A DNA stretch of 64,000 nucleotides from an uncultured Bacillaceae bacterium (GCA_947497585.1 CANMHG010000001.1:682001-746000), one strand, 5' to 3'. Numbered from the stretch's first letter, positions 44,863-54,831 are shown. Notes: a model not told the origin generated them from the sequence alone. A program made the numbers and translations.

Positions 44863-44887
44863 AAAGCACCGGGGGTCAGGCCCCCGG
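44863..44887. repeat. REP-like half palindrome, copy 5
   Basis: Right arm GCACCGGGGGTCAGGCCCCC followed by TGACACAATTA; 9 bp from the stop of the FAD oxidoreductase gene and just after the DUF2663 gene. Confidence 0.78.
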
Positions 44888-44895
44888 TGACACAA

Positions 44896-46011
44896 TTAAA
44901 GAATAGCGCCTGAGACAGGATAGAGTTCGGGGTCGATTTCAAGTGGTTGGCCGAGTGCAAGTTTGGCTAGCTGAAATCCTAGATAAGGACCAACTGTTAG
45001 GCCAGAAGCACCAAGGCCATTAGCAACTAATACTTCATCATTGTTCGGAAGTGAACCAATAACAGGTAGAAATCCAGGTGTGAATGGTCTAAATCCTACT
45101 CTTGTTTCACTTACTGTTGCCTCTTCTAATCCAGGAGCAATTCCTAATGCTTTATCGAATATTTCATGAAGTCCGCCTAATGTGACACGTTTATCGAATC
45201 CTTTATCATTTTCATGTGTGGCCCCAATTACGATTTTCCCTTTGTCAAATGCAACAATATACTGGTCATTAGGTGGCATAACCACAGGTAATTCAGATGA
45301 TTCCTCTTCATCAACATCTAAATGTACAATTTGTGCCTTCTGAGCGTCTACTAAGAAATCAATGCCCAGAGGTCTAACTAACTCCGTTGCCCAAGCCCCA
45401 GCAGTTACAATCACTTTCTCACCAAGAAAAGAATCACTGCTCACCGTTACGCCAACAACTTTCCCTGCCTCTATTTCTAAGCGTGCATTGCCACGTAAAA
45501 CTTCGGCACCTTGTTTCTGTGCGCCTCTCACAAGTGCATCCCGAAGCTCTCTTCCATTCACTCTCGCTGCCCCGCTAATATGAACAGATGCAAATTTCAC
45601 ATCTAAATAAGGAAATAAATCTTTCGTTTCTAGCTCTGATAACCTTCTAATCTCACCAATTTCTGGGGCATCTTCTCTCCGTTTATTAGCTCTTTCTTCC
45701 ATTTTATCTAGCTTGTTTAAATCAGTATGTAGACTGATGGCACCAACTTTCTTATAGCCTGTATCTTTTTCTCCATCCTTTTCTAGCTCTGGAATTAGAT
45801 AAGAATAGTACCTTGCACCATTCTTTGCAAGCTCATACCAGGCTTTATTTCTACGCTGGGATACCCAGGGACATACAATTCCTGCTGCTGCATCCGTCGC
45901 TTGACCTTTATCTTCACGATCAATTAATAGCACTTTTGCTCCATTTTTTGCTAAATGATAGGCGGTCGATGCTCCTAAAATTCCCGCTCCAATTATTATA
46001 AATGGTTTCAT
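44896..46011 (-). CDS. FAD-dependent amino acid oxidoreductase (DAO family)
   Basis: 371 aa. N-terminal FAD-binding motif FIIIGAGILGASTAYHLAKNGAKVLLIDRE and the DAO-type ATDAAAGIVCPW; C-terminal GFRPFTPGFLPVIG...VANGLGASGLTVGPYLG. Resembles glycine oxidase / D-amino-acid dehydrogenase. Substrate not determined. The ATG follows AAAGGTG by 6-7 nt; an in-frame GTG three codons upstream overlaps it. Cytosolic or membrane-associated. Confidence 0.82.
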   Translation of the reverse strand: MKPFIIIGAGILGASTAYHLAKNGAKVLLIDREDKGQATDAAAGIVCPWVSQRRNKAWYELAKNGARYYSYLIPELEKDGEKDTGYKKVGAISLHTDLNKLDKMEERANKRREDAPEIGEIRRLSELETKDLFPYLDVKFASVHISGAARVNGRELRDALVRGAQKQGAEVLRGNARLEIEAGKVVGVTVSSDSFLGEKVIVTAGAWATELVRPLGIDFLVDAQKAQIVHLDVDEEESSELPVVMPPNDQYIVAFDKGKIVIGATHENDKGFDKRVTLGGLHEIFDKALGIAPGLEEATVSETRVGFRPFTPGFLPVIGSLPNNDEVLVANGLGASGLTVGPYLGFQLAKLALGQPLEIDPELYPVSGAIL

Positions 46012-46083
46012 ATCTAACACCTTTTCTTTTCAGACTAATTATGTCATTATTTTACAAGATAGGTAGACAGCTTTCAATAAAAC

Positions 46084-46122
46084 AAAAACAGACCCGGTTT
46101 ACACACCGAGCCTGTTTCCAAA
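46084..46122 (-). terminator. Terminator of the aldo/keto reductase gene
   Basis: Stem AAACAGGCTCGGT/ACCGGGTCTGTTT with a 5-6 nt loop and a following TTTGTTTT on the minus strand. Confidence 0.83.
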
Positions 46123-46130
46123 CAAACTAC

Positions 46131-46979
46131 TTATTCTGCAAACCCACGATTGAATTCATCCGGGTTCGGTCCGACACGTTCATCCTTGTTCAAACTACTA
46201 ATTCGCTCCATATCTTCAGCTGAAAGTTCAAAATTAAATACATCTGCATTCTCAATAATACGATGTTCTTTAATCGATTTAGGAATCGTTACAACTTTAT
46301 TTTGTAAGTCCCATCGTAAAATAATTTGTGCAGGAGATTTTTGATGTTTTTCAGCAATCTCATTAATGGTCGGGTCACTTAAAAGCTGACCTTGCTTTAA
46401 TGGTGACCAAGCTTCGAGTTGAATCCCCTCACTTTGACAATAAGCTAATAACTCTCTTTGTGTTAAATGTGGATGAAACTCAACCTGGTTAACCATTGGC
46501 TTAACTTCCGCATCTTTAATTAGTTCTTGTAGATGATGAACATGGAAGTTACTTACGCCAATCGCACGAACTCTACCATCTTTATATAATTTTTCAAGAG
46601 CCTTCCACGTATCTTTAAACTTGCTGCTATCTAAACCTGGCCAGTGAATTAAATACAAATCTAGATAATCAAGACCTAGCTTGTTAAGGCTTGTTTCAAA
46701 AGCCTGTAATGTATTGTCATAGCCTTGCTCTGAATTCCAAACTTTTGTAGTTATGAATAACTCATCACGAGCAACACCTGATTCTTTAATTCCTTGTCCC
46801 ACACCTTCTTCATTTTGATATATAGCAGCAGTATCAATGCTTCGATATCCATTTTTAATTGCAGCCTTTACTGATTCAATAACCTCTGACCCTTCTTCAA
46901 CTTTAAAAACACCTAGTCCAAACCAAGGCATCTTTACTCCATTATGTAATGTTGTTGTATCCATTAAGCTTTTAGGCAT
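46131..46979 (-). CDS. Aldo/keto reductase (YvgN/YtbE-like)
   Basis: 282 aa (beta/alpha)8 NADPH-dependent reductase. Tetrad: Asp and Tyr in YRSIDTAAIYQNE, Lys in FITTKVW, His in LIHWPG. C-terminal NADPH-binding IPKSIKEHRIIENADVF. Related Bacillus enzymes (YvgN, YtbE) reduce methylglyoxal and other carbonyls. AGGAGG precedes the ATG. Monocistronic. Confidence 0.88.
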   Translation of the reverse strand: MPKSLMDTTTLHNGVKMPWFGLGVFKVEEGSEVIESVKAAIKNGYRSIDTAAIYQNEEGVGQGIKESGVARDELFITTKVWNSEQGYDNTLQAFETSLNKLGLDYLDLYLIHWPGLDSSKFKDTWKALEKLYKDGRVRAIGVSNFHVHHLQELIKDAEVKPMVNQVEFHPHLTQRELLAYCQSEGIQLEAWSPLKQGQLLSDPTINEIAEKHQKSPAQIILRWDLQNKVVTIPKSIKEHRIIENADVFNFELSAEDMERISSLNKDERVGPNPDEFNRGFAE

Positions 46980-47131
46980 GTGTATTCCTCCTACAAGTAA
47001 GTTCTAGAACGATTACTATTATCTCAAAAAAGAGAAATCTTAACCAACGATTTGCTTACTTAATCCAATTGTCCAATTTATCATTCATCGTTTATAGTAA
47101 AATTAGATTACCAACTAAAGGAATGAAGTAA

Positions 47132-47632
47132 ATGAAGATTATCGTCCTCTCAGACACTCATATGCCCAAACGTGGAAAAAAGCTCCCAGCTTTATTAATA
47201 AAGGAGTTAGCAAATGTTGATTTAATTATTCATGCTGGAGATTGGACTGACCTAGAAGTTCTTATTCAACTTAAAAAATACGGTACAGTTATTGGAGTGA
47301 GTGGAAATGTTGACACTCCAGAGGTTAGGCAATTTTTAGGTGATAAAAAGATACTAGAGCTAAATGGCTTTAAAATTGGAATTGTTCACGGCCATATCGG
47401 CAAAAAGAAAACAACACAAGAGCGCGCACTTGAGGCCTTTAATGATCCAAGTTTAGACGTTATTATATTTGGCCACTCTCATATTCCATACCAGGAATAC
47501 CACGGAGGTACTTTATTGTTTAATCCTGGTTCTCCTACCGATAAGCGATTTCAGAAGGACTATTCATTTGGAGTTCTTGAACTAAGTGACAAGATACATG
47601 CTGATATTTGTTATTATCATGATAAATCATAA
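47132..47632 (+). CDS. YfcE/MJ0936-type metallophosphoesterase
   Basis: 166 aa. All five family motifs are present: LSDTHMP, IHAGDW, GNVDTPE (GNxD), VHGH and FGHSHIP; two-metal phosphodiesterase. Size fits the small YfcE-like group, which hydrolyses phosphodiesters such as bis-pNPP in vitro; the biological substrate is unknown. AAAGGA precedes the ATG. Confidence 0.86.
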   Translation: MKIIVLSDTHMPKRGKKLPALLIKELANVDLIIHAGDWTDLEVLIQLKKYGTVIGVSGNVDTPEVRQFLGDKKILELNGFKIGIVHGHIGKKKTTQERALEAFNDPSLDVIIFGHSHIPYQEYHGGTLLFNPGSPTDKRFQKDYSFGVLELSDKIHADICYYHDKS

Positions 47633-47633
47633 T

Positions 47634-47664
47634 AAAGATGAGGCTTTTACACCTCATCTTTTTA
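47634..47664. terminator. Bidirectional terminator
   Basis: Perfect 10-bp stem AAAGATGAGG/CCTCATCTTT, 8-nt loop, TTTAAATA on the plus side; between convergent genes. Confidence 0.9.
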
Positions 47665-47674
47665 AATAAAAAAC

Positions 47675-48835
47675 TTATGAACGAACCCGTTCATCTACTA
47701 GTATTTTTTCCCTTTTCGATAATTCTCCAATGTTTACCCTTTTTACAATAGGGCTCACTCTTATCACATCTTGAAGTTTACTAACAAGATCTGGATTCAA
47801 TTCAGTAGCTGATTCAACAGTTATCTCTAATTGATCTTGTTTTTCCCTATTCGAAACAAGTGCTTGAAAAGATGTATAACCTTCGTTTGCCAAAACAGCA
47901 GCAAGCTGTTTTTCTCTAACAAACATCCCCTTCACCTTAACTCCATCACTTACGCGACCAAGAACGCCTGCAATCCGCTTTCCTTCATAGCCTTCAACCC
48001 ATTTTGATAAATCTCCTGTACCAAACCTAATTAGAGGATAACTCTTATCAAATAACGTTATAACTATTTCACCTTCTCCACCATCCACTAATTCACCAGA
48101 TACTGGGTCACAAATTTGAACGATGGCTGAGCTTGTTAGTTTTAAGCCTGGTCCTTTCTTATCTTCAAAAGCAATACAGCCACAATCTGCCGTACCATAG
48201 CCCTCAAAAACTTGAATACCTAATTCTTCACACCTTTGTCGTAAGGTCACTGGTGTCATCTCCGCCGTAAAAAATGCCTTTGACAAGGCTATTTCTCTAC
48301 CATTCACCCAGCCTTTTTCCTCAGCGGCATCTAGTAAAATCGTAAAAAAGCTAGGTGTACCTACATAACCAGTTACTTTTACATCCTTCATAACCTGAAG
48401 TTGTAGCTCTCTATTGCCTGTTCCAGCTGGAATAACAGTCGCACCAAGCTTCCTCAAAGCAGAATCAAACATAAAACCTGCAGGTGACAGGTGGTAAGAG
48501 AATGTATTTTGAACTATATCATTCTCATTAAACCCGGCAGCTTCAAGTGCTTCTGAAAATCTCCAAAAGTCATCTTCATGTGTTTGAGGATCATAGATTG
48601 GTCCTGGAGACATAAAAACCCTTGCCACTTCAGTTACAGAACGCGTTAATAGCCCTGCAAAAGGTAGATTTCCCTGTTGCAATTCTGGTAATTTATCTTT
48701 TTTTAACACAGGAATCTTTACGAGATCCTCTACAGATGTAATTTCATCAGGAGTTAGTCCATGTTCCTCCATTACAACCCTAAATCCTTCTGCATGCTCA
48801 AAAGCATAGGAAACCAATTCTTGAATCGATGACAA
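47675..48835 (-). CDS. Phenylacetate-CoA ligase-like AMP-forming enzyme
   Basis: 386 aa ANL-superfamily member, shorter than PaaK (~430 aa). PaaK-like features: the helix-rich start, SPGPIYDPQTHEDDFWRFSEALEAAGF, the ATP-binding EGYGTADCGCIAFED and C-terminal FGTGDLSKWVEGYEGKRIAGVLGRVSDGVKVKGMFVREKQL. It should activate an aryl or other carboxylate as CoA thioester. TTG start, directly after the LivF-type gene's stop with AAGAGGTGG upstream: translationally coupled, last gene of the transporter operon. Confidence 0.82.
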   Translation of the reverse strand: MSSIQELVSYAFEHAEGFRVVMEEHGLTPDEITSVEDLVKIPVLKKDKLPELQQGNLPFAGLLTRSVTEVARVFMSPGPIYDPQTHEDDFWRFSEALEAAGFNENDIVQNTFSYHLSPAGFMFDSALRKLGATVIPAGTGNRELQLQVMKDVKVTGYVGTPSFFTILLDAAEEKGWVNGREIALSKAFFTAEMTPVTLRQRCEELGIQVFEGYGTADCGCIAFEDKKGPGLKLTSSAIVQICDPVSGELVDGGEGEIVITLFDKSYPLIRFGTGDLSKWVEGYEGKRIAGVLGRVSDGVKVKGMFVREKQLAAVLANEGYTSFQALVSNREKQDQLEITVESATELNPDLVSKLQDVIRVSPIVKRVNIGELSKREKILVDERVRS

Positions 48836-49627
48836 CTATAGCCACCTCTTTCTACGTTTGTAGGATTTAATATCTTTATAACTTTTCGCACCTTGCGAAC
48901 TTACACCAAGGTAGAATTCCCGCACATCTTGATTAGTTAATAACTTATCAACTGAGCCTTCCATAACAACACGGCCATTTTCCATGATGTAGCCGTAATG
49001 AGCAATGGAGAGTGCAACCTTTGCATTTTGCTCGACAACCAAAATGGTAGTCCCTTCTTCTTCATTAATTTTCTTAATGATTCCAAAGATTTCTTTTACC
49101 AGTAATGGAGCAAGCCCAAGGGACGGCTCATCTAGTAATAAGACACTTGGTTTTGCCATAATGCCTCTTCCAATCGCAAGCATTTGCTGCTCTCCACCAG
49201 ATAGATAGCCAGCCTGTCTGTTCTTGAGCATTTCTAACTTCGGAAAATAGTGATACACCTTTTGAATATCACTTTTAATATTTTTCCGATCCTTCCGAGT
49301 ATGTGCACCTGCAATTAAATTATCTTCAACAGTAAGGTGCTCGAATACACGTCGCCCTTCCATACATTGGAAAATCCCTTTTTTTACAATAACATCAGCA
49401 CCGTTGGTATCAATTCGCTCGTCGTTTAATTCAATAAAACCATCCGTTACTTCACCATTCTCACTTTTTAAAAGACCTGAAATTGCCTTAAGGGTCGTTG
49501 TTTTACCAGCTCCATTGCTACCTAATAAAGCAACAATCTTCCCTTTCGGAACTTCCATCGATAGTCCTTTTAAAACTAATATAACGCGATCGTACACTAC
49601 TTCGACGTTGTTTAAAGTTAGCATCAT
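48836..49627 (-). CDS. Branched-chain-type ABC transporter ATPase, LivF-like
   Basis: 263 aa. Walker A GSNGAGKTT, signature YLSGGEQQM, Walker B VLLLDEPSLGLAP, and the LivF-type MEGRRVFEHLTVEDNL. The C-terminal ~25 residues (SSQGAKSYKDIKSYKRRKRWL) extend past the usual end. One of two ATPases for the LivH/LivM-like channel. GGAGG is 3 nt from the first ATG and 6 nt from the second (49624), which is likelier. Confidence 0.9.
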   Translation of the reverse strand: MMLTLNNVEVVYDRVILVLKGLSMEVPKGKIVALLGSNGAGKTTTLKAISGLLKSENGEVTDGFIELNDERIDTNGADVIVKKGIFQCMEGRRVFEHLTVEDNLIAGAHTRKDRKNIKSDIQKVYHYFPKLEMLKNRQAGYLSGGEQQMLAIGRGIMAKPSVLLLDEPSLGLAPLLVKEIFGIIKKINEEEGTTILVVEQNAKVALSIAHYGYIMENGRVVMEGSVDKLLTNQDVREFYLGVSSQGAKSYKDIKSYKRRKRWL

Positions 49628-49671
49628 AATCCTCCATTTACTGAAAAATAAGCGTGGTGTTAAGTATATTT

Positions 49672-49704
49672 ATAAAAAAAGGGGGACAATTCCTCTCCCC
49701 CCTT
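49672..49704 (-). terminator. Terminator between binding protein and LivF-like gene
   Basis: Stem of five G-C pairs GGGGG/CCCCC plus flanking pairs, followed by seven T on the minus strand. Partial read-through would give high binding-protein and lower ATPase levels. Confidence 0.75.
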
Positions 49705-49711
49705 AAGTGAA

Positions 49712-50890
49712 TTAATATCCAATATAATCTGTGAATACTTCCCATTTACCGTTTTTAACTTCTGCTAAACGGATTTGGTTTGTCCCAGCATGATTGTCAG
49801 CAGTGAAAGAAATTGGTGCAGCTAATCCACCAAACTCCAGGTTAGAAATCTTCTCTAATCCTTTACGGATTCCCTCACCACTTGTTGGGTCATCTGATAA
49901 TCTTACACCTTCAACCATAATTGAAGCTGCTACCCAGCCTTGAACAAACTTTTGGTTAATATCATCAATCGTTTTTCCTTTGCTTTCTAAGTACTCTTTA
50001 ATATCAGCCATTCCTTCTAGGTCTTCATATGGGAATGCATGTGTAACCACCCCGATAAATCCTTCAGCAGCTTCTCCTGCAATCGGAAGTAACCCTTCCC
50101 CTGTTGCCCAGTTTAAACCAATAAACTGAGTGTCAATGTCAAGTTTTTTCGCATCCTTTAAGATCGTTGCAGTAGCACCCCATGTTTGTTGAATAATTGC
50201 ATAATCAGGATTTTTCTTTTTCATATTTAATAATTGAGATGTTGCATCTAATGCACTTAATTCAACAATCTGCTCATCAACTACTTCTACACCCATTTCA
50301 GCTGCGAATGCTTTTGCATCTTCAATAGGTGATTTACCAAAAGCAGTGTCATTATAAATGAATGCCAGTGTAGGAGTTCCACCCTTATGATTATCTTTGA
50401 TCCATTTAATTGCTGAACGAGCTTGGTCAGAGTAAGTAGCAGCCACTAAGAAATTGTATGGACTCTCTTCAAGGTTTTTAAGGTTTTCTGAGTATGAAGC
50501 CGAAATGTATGGTAGTTTGTCAGTTGCTACTAAACTACGAAGTGCTTCAGTATCACCAGTTCCCCATCCTAATACTCCTGCTACTTTGTCTTTTGATTTA
50601 AGCTTTTGATATAGTTTTTGAGCTTCTGGGATTTTGTAGGCATAATCATCACCAATTAATTCTAGCTTGTAGCCATTAACAAGACCCTTTGTAGCAAGGT
50701 GCTCAAAGTATGCCTTTTCCCCCTCAGCATAAGGAGTACCTACATCACCAGTCCCACCGGTTAAATCAAATAGTCCACCAATTTTAATCGTACCTTTTTC
50801 ATCACCTGAAGCTTTTTCTCCTCCTGAACAGCCAGCCATAACACCTAGTACAAGTAACAAGATCATACTGATTGACAAGAACTTTTTCAT
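49712..50890 (-). CDS. ABC transporter substrate-binding lipoprotein, LivK-like
   Basis: 392 aa. Signal peptide with lipobox VMAGC (lipidated Cys21), then a two-lobed type I periplasmic-binding fold (GTIKIGGLFDLTGGTGDVGTPYAEGEKAYFEHL). Binds the ligand outside the membrane; family members in aromatic or acyl-substrate operons bind aromatic acids or amides rather than amino acids. The ATG (MKKFLS) follows GGGGGAG; five extra upstream codons overlap it. Confidence 0.9.
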   Translation of the reverse strand: MKKFLSISMILLLVLGVMAGCSGGEKASGDEKGTIKIGGLFDLTGGTGDVGTPYAEGEKAYFEHLATKGLVNGYKLELIGDDYAYKIPEAQKLYQKLKSKDKVAGVLGWGTGDTEALRSLVATDKLPYISASYSENLKNLEESPYNFLVAATYSDQARSAIKWIKDNHKGGTPTLAFIYNDTAFGKSPIEDAKAFAAEMGVEVVDEQIVELSALDATSQLLNMKKKNPDYAIIQQTWGATATILKDAKKLDIDTQFIGLNWATGEGLLPIAGEAAEGFIGVVTHAFPYEDLEGMADIKEYLESKGKTIDDINQKFVQGWVAASIMVEGVRLSDDPTSGEGIRKGLEKISNLEFGGLAAPISFTADNHAGTNQIRLAEVKNGKWEVFTDYIGY

Positions 50891-50950
50891 ACTTCTCCCC
50901 CTCATTTTCCAAAAAATTTAAATTAAAGTAAAAAAACATTTTTACTGTAG

Positions 50951-52012
50951 CTAATAGGAATACGGCCAAAGCTTAAAGTAATCTTTAATATTCTTCCACA
51001 TTTTTGCTAGACCTTCAGGCTCATAGATTAGGAATAGGATAATAACTAATCCAAATACCACTTCCTTTAACCCTACTAAGACATTTGCAAGATCCGGCAT
51101 CACACCACTCAAGATCTCGATACCACCACGAAGGAATACTGGTAGTAACGTAATAAAGATGGCACCATAAATGGACCCGAACACACTTCCTAGACCACCT
51201 ACTAAAATCATAGCTAAGAATTCAATCGAAACCGTTATACTATATAGTTCTGGGCTAACAATCATTGTGTAATGGCCAAGCAAAGCACCAGCAATTCCAA
51301 CAAAGAAAGAGCTAATTGAAAAAGCCAAAACTTTATATTTGAAGATATCAATCCCCATTACTTCTGCAGCAATATCACGGTCACGAACCGCGATAAAGGC
51401 TCGGCCAACTCTAGACCTAAATAAATTCAACGTAAAAACGGTCGTAATTAGTAATACAACAAACATTAAATAATAATAACTTTTTTCGCTGGCGAACATA
51501 AATCCACCGACACTAGGTCTAGAAAGTACCATTCCAGCAGTTCCACCTGTCAACGAATCCCATCTTGAAATGACAAACAAGATGATTACTTGAGCTGCTA
51601 GTGTTGCAATGGCTAGGTAAAGCCCTTTTAAACGCAGCGAAGGAATTCCAAATAGTGCACCTACAAGAGCGGTTATTAATCCAGCTGTCGGCATTGCTAT
51701 CCAAAAACTTAAGCCTAGCTTTACAGTTAAAATAGCTGACGTATAACCTCCAACCCCTAAAAAAGCACCAACCCCAATTGAGATTTGTCCTGTAAAACCT
51801 GTTAAAATATTTAACCCGATCGCTCCAATTGCTGCTATCCCACATAATGTGGCAAGTCCCACGATATAATCCGAAGAAATTAGAGGGAAAATCGCAAAGA
51901 GTAGAACGATTGCGTAAATTCGCATTCTAACACGGGTAATTTTCCAAATGTTCATGTCTTGCTTGTAGTTAACATGGAATTCACCACAATCCATTACGAA
52001 TGGATTTCGCAT
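50951..52012 (-). CDS. Branched-chain-type ABC permease, LivM-like
   Basis: 353 aa, about ten membrane segments, with the LivM signatures LNILTGFTGQISIGVGAFLGVGGYTSAIL and GRAFIAVRDRDIAAEVMGIDIFKYKVLAF (coupling loop). An N-terminal cytosolic ~25 residues precede the first segment. Three bp downstream of the LivH-like gene, so coupled. Confidence 0.92.
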   Translation of the reverse strand: MRNPFVMDCGEFHVNYKQDMNIWKITRVRMRIYAIVLLFAIFPLISSDYIVGLATLCGIAAIGAIGLNILTGFTGQISIGVGAFLGVGGYTSAILTVKLGLSFWIAMPTAGLITALVGALFGIPSLRLKGLYLAIATLAAQVIILFVISRWDSLTGGTAGMVLSRPSVGGFMFASEKSYYYLMFVVLLITTVFTLNLFRSRVGRAFIAVRDRDIAAEVMGIDIFKYKVLAFSISSFFVGIAGALLGHYTMIVSPELYSITVSIEFLAMILVGGLGSVFGSIYGAIFITLLPVFLRGGIEILSGVMPDLANVLVGLKEVVFGLVIILFLIYEPEGLAKMWKNIKDYFKLWPYSY

Positions 52013-52015
52013 AGT

Positions 52016-52900
52016 TTACACCCTCTCGATTTCTTTTTTACCGAACAATCCGTACGGCTTAAACATTAAAATAAAGACTAATAGAATAAATGGCATAACT
52101 TCTTTCATACCACCACCAACTAATGGATCTAAGTATCCTCCTGTCATACTCTCGATAATACCGATAATTAATCCGCCTACAATCGCACCTGGTATACTAT
52201 CGAGACCACCGAGAATCGCAACAGGTAGAACCTTTAACCCGATAGCTGATAATGAAGCATTTACGCCATTAATGTTTCCTAGTAAAATACCTCCAACTGC
52301 TGATACAATTGCAGCAATCGCCCATGATACAGCAAAAATTGTCTTTACACTGATTCCCATGGACATGGCTGCCTGCTGGTCATCCGCAGTTGCACGCATC
52401 GCAATTCCAAGTTTTGAATACTTGAAAAAGAGGGTAAAGATTAAAAGCATTACCACTACGATTACTAGTGACCAAAGGTAAACAGGTGCAACAACTACCT
52501 CACCGAACCTTACCGGTTGTTCTGAGAAGATTTTAGGGAAAACACGTGTTTCATGCCCCCAAATTATATGGACGATACCAGCTAATACACTCGATAGTCC
52601 GATTGTTGCCATAATCATTGATATGACAGGTTCTCCAATAAAGGGCCTTAGAACAATCCGCTCTATTACAAATCCTAAAATAGCACTAAATAATAACGCA
52701 ATTAGTAGAGCAGGTAGAAATGGAATATTATATGCTGTAATAAGTGTTAAACAGACATACGTACCTACTAGTAAAAACTCGCCTTGGGCAAAGTTAATTG
52801 CGTCACTAGATTTATAGATTAATACAAATCCTAGGGCAACTAGTGCGTACACACTACCTACAACGATTCCTGTTACTAACATTTGTAAGAAAAACGTCAT
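52016..52900 (-). CDS. Branched-chain-type ABC permease, LivH-like
   Basis: 294 aa, eight membrane segments; LivH motifs VLIYKSSDAINFAQGEFLLVG and GIAMRATADDQQAAMSMGISVKTIFAVSWAIA (coupling loop). The start overlaps the stop of the acyl-CoA ligase gene by one base (TAATG), with GAGGGAG upstream. Confidence 0.92.
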   Translation of the reverse strand: MTFFLQMLVTGIVVGSVYALVALGFVLIYKSSDAINFAQGEFLLVGTYVCLTLITAYNIPFLPALLIALLFSAILGFVIERIVLRPFIGEPVISMIMATIGLSSVLAGIVHIIWGHETRVFPKIFSEQPVRFGEVVVAPVYLWSLVIVVVMLLIFTLFFKYSKLGIAMRATADDQQAAMSMGISVKTIFAVSWAIAAIVSAVGGILLGNINGVNASLSAIGLKVLPVAILGGLDSIPGAIVGGLIIGIIESMTGGYLDPLVGGGMKEVMPFILLVFILMFKPYGLFGKKEIERV

Positions 52901-54810
52901 TAAGCTGCTCCCTCGCCTTCGTCCATAAAGATTACTCGAAGTGTTGTTTGAATCAGTTGTTCATGCCCATCACGATATTTAATTCGGCCTTCCACATCGA
53001 TTTGGTCACTTTCTGAATAGATTCCATCAATAAGTTTTTCATACTTTTTAGCCACAAACTGTCTTCGTACTTTTTTAGTACGAGTTAACTCTTCATCATC
53101 TGCATCTAATTCTTTATATAGCAGAACAAACTTCTTAATACGGGCTTTTTCAGGTAGTGACTTATTTACCTCATTTACCTGTTCTTGGATAAGTTCAAGA
53201 ACAGCAGGTTTAGATGATAAGTCTGTATAAGTTGTATATCCTATTTGTTTTTTCTCTGCCCAACGACCTACATTTTCCATATCAATATTAATCATTGCGA
53301 CAACGTAAGGTCGATCTCTTCCTGTCGCAACTGCTTCTTGGATATAAGGACTGAACTTTAATTTATTCTCAATAAATTGAGGAGAAAACATTTCACCTGT
53401 ATGTAGACGAATTACGTCTTTTAAGCGATCGATGATATACAGATGACCCTCTTCATCCAGTCTGCCTGCGTCCCCTGTGTGTAGCCAACCATCCTCAATT
53501 GTTTCCTTGGTTGATTGCTCATTTTTGTAATAGCCTACGCACACACTTGAACTCTTAATGAGTACCTCACCTTTATCCGAAATTTTCACCTCAGTACCAG
53601 GTATCGGAGTACCAACACTATCAAGCTTAATATCACCATCTCGGTGGACAATTGAGATTCCTGAAACCTCAGTCTGTCCGTAAATACTTTTTACATTAAC
53701 CCCGATGCTATGAAAAAACGTAAATACATCTGGACCTAATGGCGCTCCTCCTGTATAGGCACGTTTAATCCGCAATAACCCAAGATGGTCTCGGATAGCA
53801 GAAAATAAAAAGTAGTCTGCTAGTTTATATTTCATTCTCAATCCACGTGGAATTTCTTCCTTATTGAATTTAGCTTTAGCTAATTGTTCACCAATTGGCT
53901 TGCACCATTCATACACTTTACGCTTAAACCAGCCAGCATCCTGAATTCGCACTTGAAATTTCGAAACCATATCTTCATAAATTCGTGGAGGTGAAAACAT
54001 AACCTGTGGCCCGATTTCACGAAGGTTTTCCAATACAGTCGTTGGTTCTTCTGGAAAATTAATCGTCATCCCACTTGATAGTCCGGTAGCAATGGTCATC
54101 ATCTGCTCACCAATCCATGCTAGGGGTAAAAAAGATAAATACTCGTCATTGCCATCTAGTGGATCAAATGAAGTTAGGTTATGCGCCATATCAAACAGGT
54201 TTTGATAACTTAGCATAGTACCCTTTGGATTGCCTGTAGTTCCAGAAGTATAAGATAGAATTGCTAAATCCTCATATGTTCCTTTATTAAGTTCTGTTTC
54301 AAAAAATGTAGGGTTTTCTTTGTTATGTTCCTTCCCTATTTCTAGTACTTCATCAAAGAATAATAGATTTTCAGCTTTATAATTTCTCATTCCTCTTGGA
54401 TCATAATAGATGATCGTTTTGACCTTTTGAATCTGATTCATCACTTCATAAAGCTTATCTACTTGTTCCTGATCTTCTACAACAACGATTGAGGCATCAC
54501 AATTATCAAGAATATAAGCAATTTCATTAGGAAGAGATTCCTGGAAGATTCCTACGGATATTCCACCTAAGCTCTGAGCGGCTAACTCACTGATGACCCA
54601 CTCTGGGCGATTGTCACCAATAATTGCTAGCTTATCTCCACGATTTAATCCTAGTTTTGCAAGCCCTAAACTAAAATGTTGCACTTGTTCGTAGTATTGC
54701 TGATAGGTAACTTCATTCCAAATTCCATAATCCTTTTCTCGGTAAGCTACCTTCGAACCCTTTAATCTACTATTCTCTCTTAGTACTTGAGGAAATGTCA
54801 TGTTTGACAT
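52900..54810 (-). CDS. Long-chain acyl-CoA synthetase-like AMP-binding enzyme
   Basis: 636 aa ANL-superfamily ligase of the FadD15 / long-chain type. Motifs: ILSYTSGTTGNPKGTMLSY (P-loop), KSIYGQTEVSGIS, WLHTGDAGRLDEEGHLYIIDRLKDVI (hinge Asp) and, near the end, ELTRTKKVRRQFV with the catalytic Lys region. It activates a carboxylate as CoA thioester in the cytosol. Embedded between the LivG and LivH genes, so probably acts on the imported substrate. ATG 5 nt after GGAGGT; a TTG just before it is less likely. Confidence 0.88.
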   Translation of the reverse strand: MSNMTFPQVLRENSRLKGSKVAYREKDYGIWNEVTYQQYYEQVQHFSLGLAKLGLNRGDKLAIIGDNRPEWVISELAAQSLGGISVGIFQESLPNEIAYILDNCDASIVVVEDQEQVDKLYEVMNQIQKVKTIIYYDPRGMRNYKAENLLFFDEVLEIGKEHNKENPTFFETELNKGTYEDLAILSYTSGTTGNPKGTMLSYQNLFDMAHNLTSFDPLDGNDEYLSFLPLAWIGEQMMTIATGLSSGMTINFPEEPTTVLENLREIGPQVMFSPPRIYEDMVSKFQVRIQDAGWFKRKVYEWCKPIGEQLAKAKFNKEEIPRGLRMKYKLADYFLFSAIRDHLGLLRIKRAYTGGAPLGPDVFTFFHSIGVNVKSIYGQTEVSGISIVHRDGDIKLDSVGTPIPGTEVKISDKGEVLIKSSSVCVGYYKNEQSTKETIEDGWLHTGDAGRLDEEGHLYIIDRLKDVIRLHTGEMFSPQFIENKLKFSPYIQEAVATGRDRPYVVAMINIDMENVGRWAEKKQIGYTTYTDLSSKPAVLELIQEQVNEVNKSLPEKARIKKFVLLYKELDADDEELTRTKKVRRQFVAKKYEKLIDGIYSESDQIDVEGRIKYRDGHEQLIQTTLRVIFMDEGEGAA

Positions 54811-54831
54811 CAAATACCTCCTCCCTGATTG

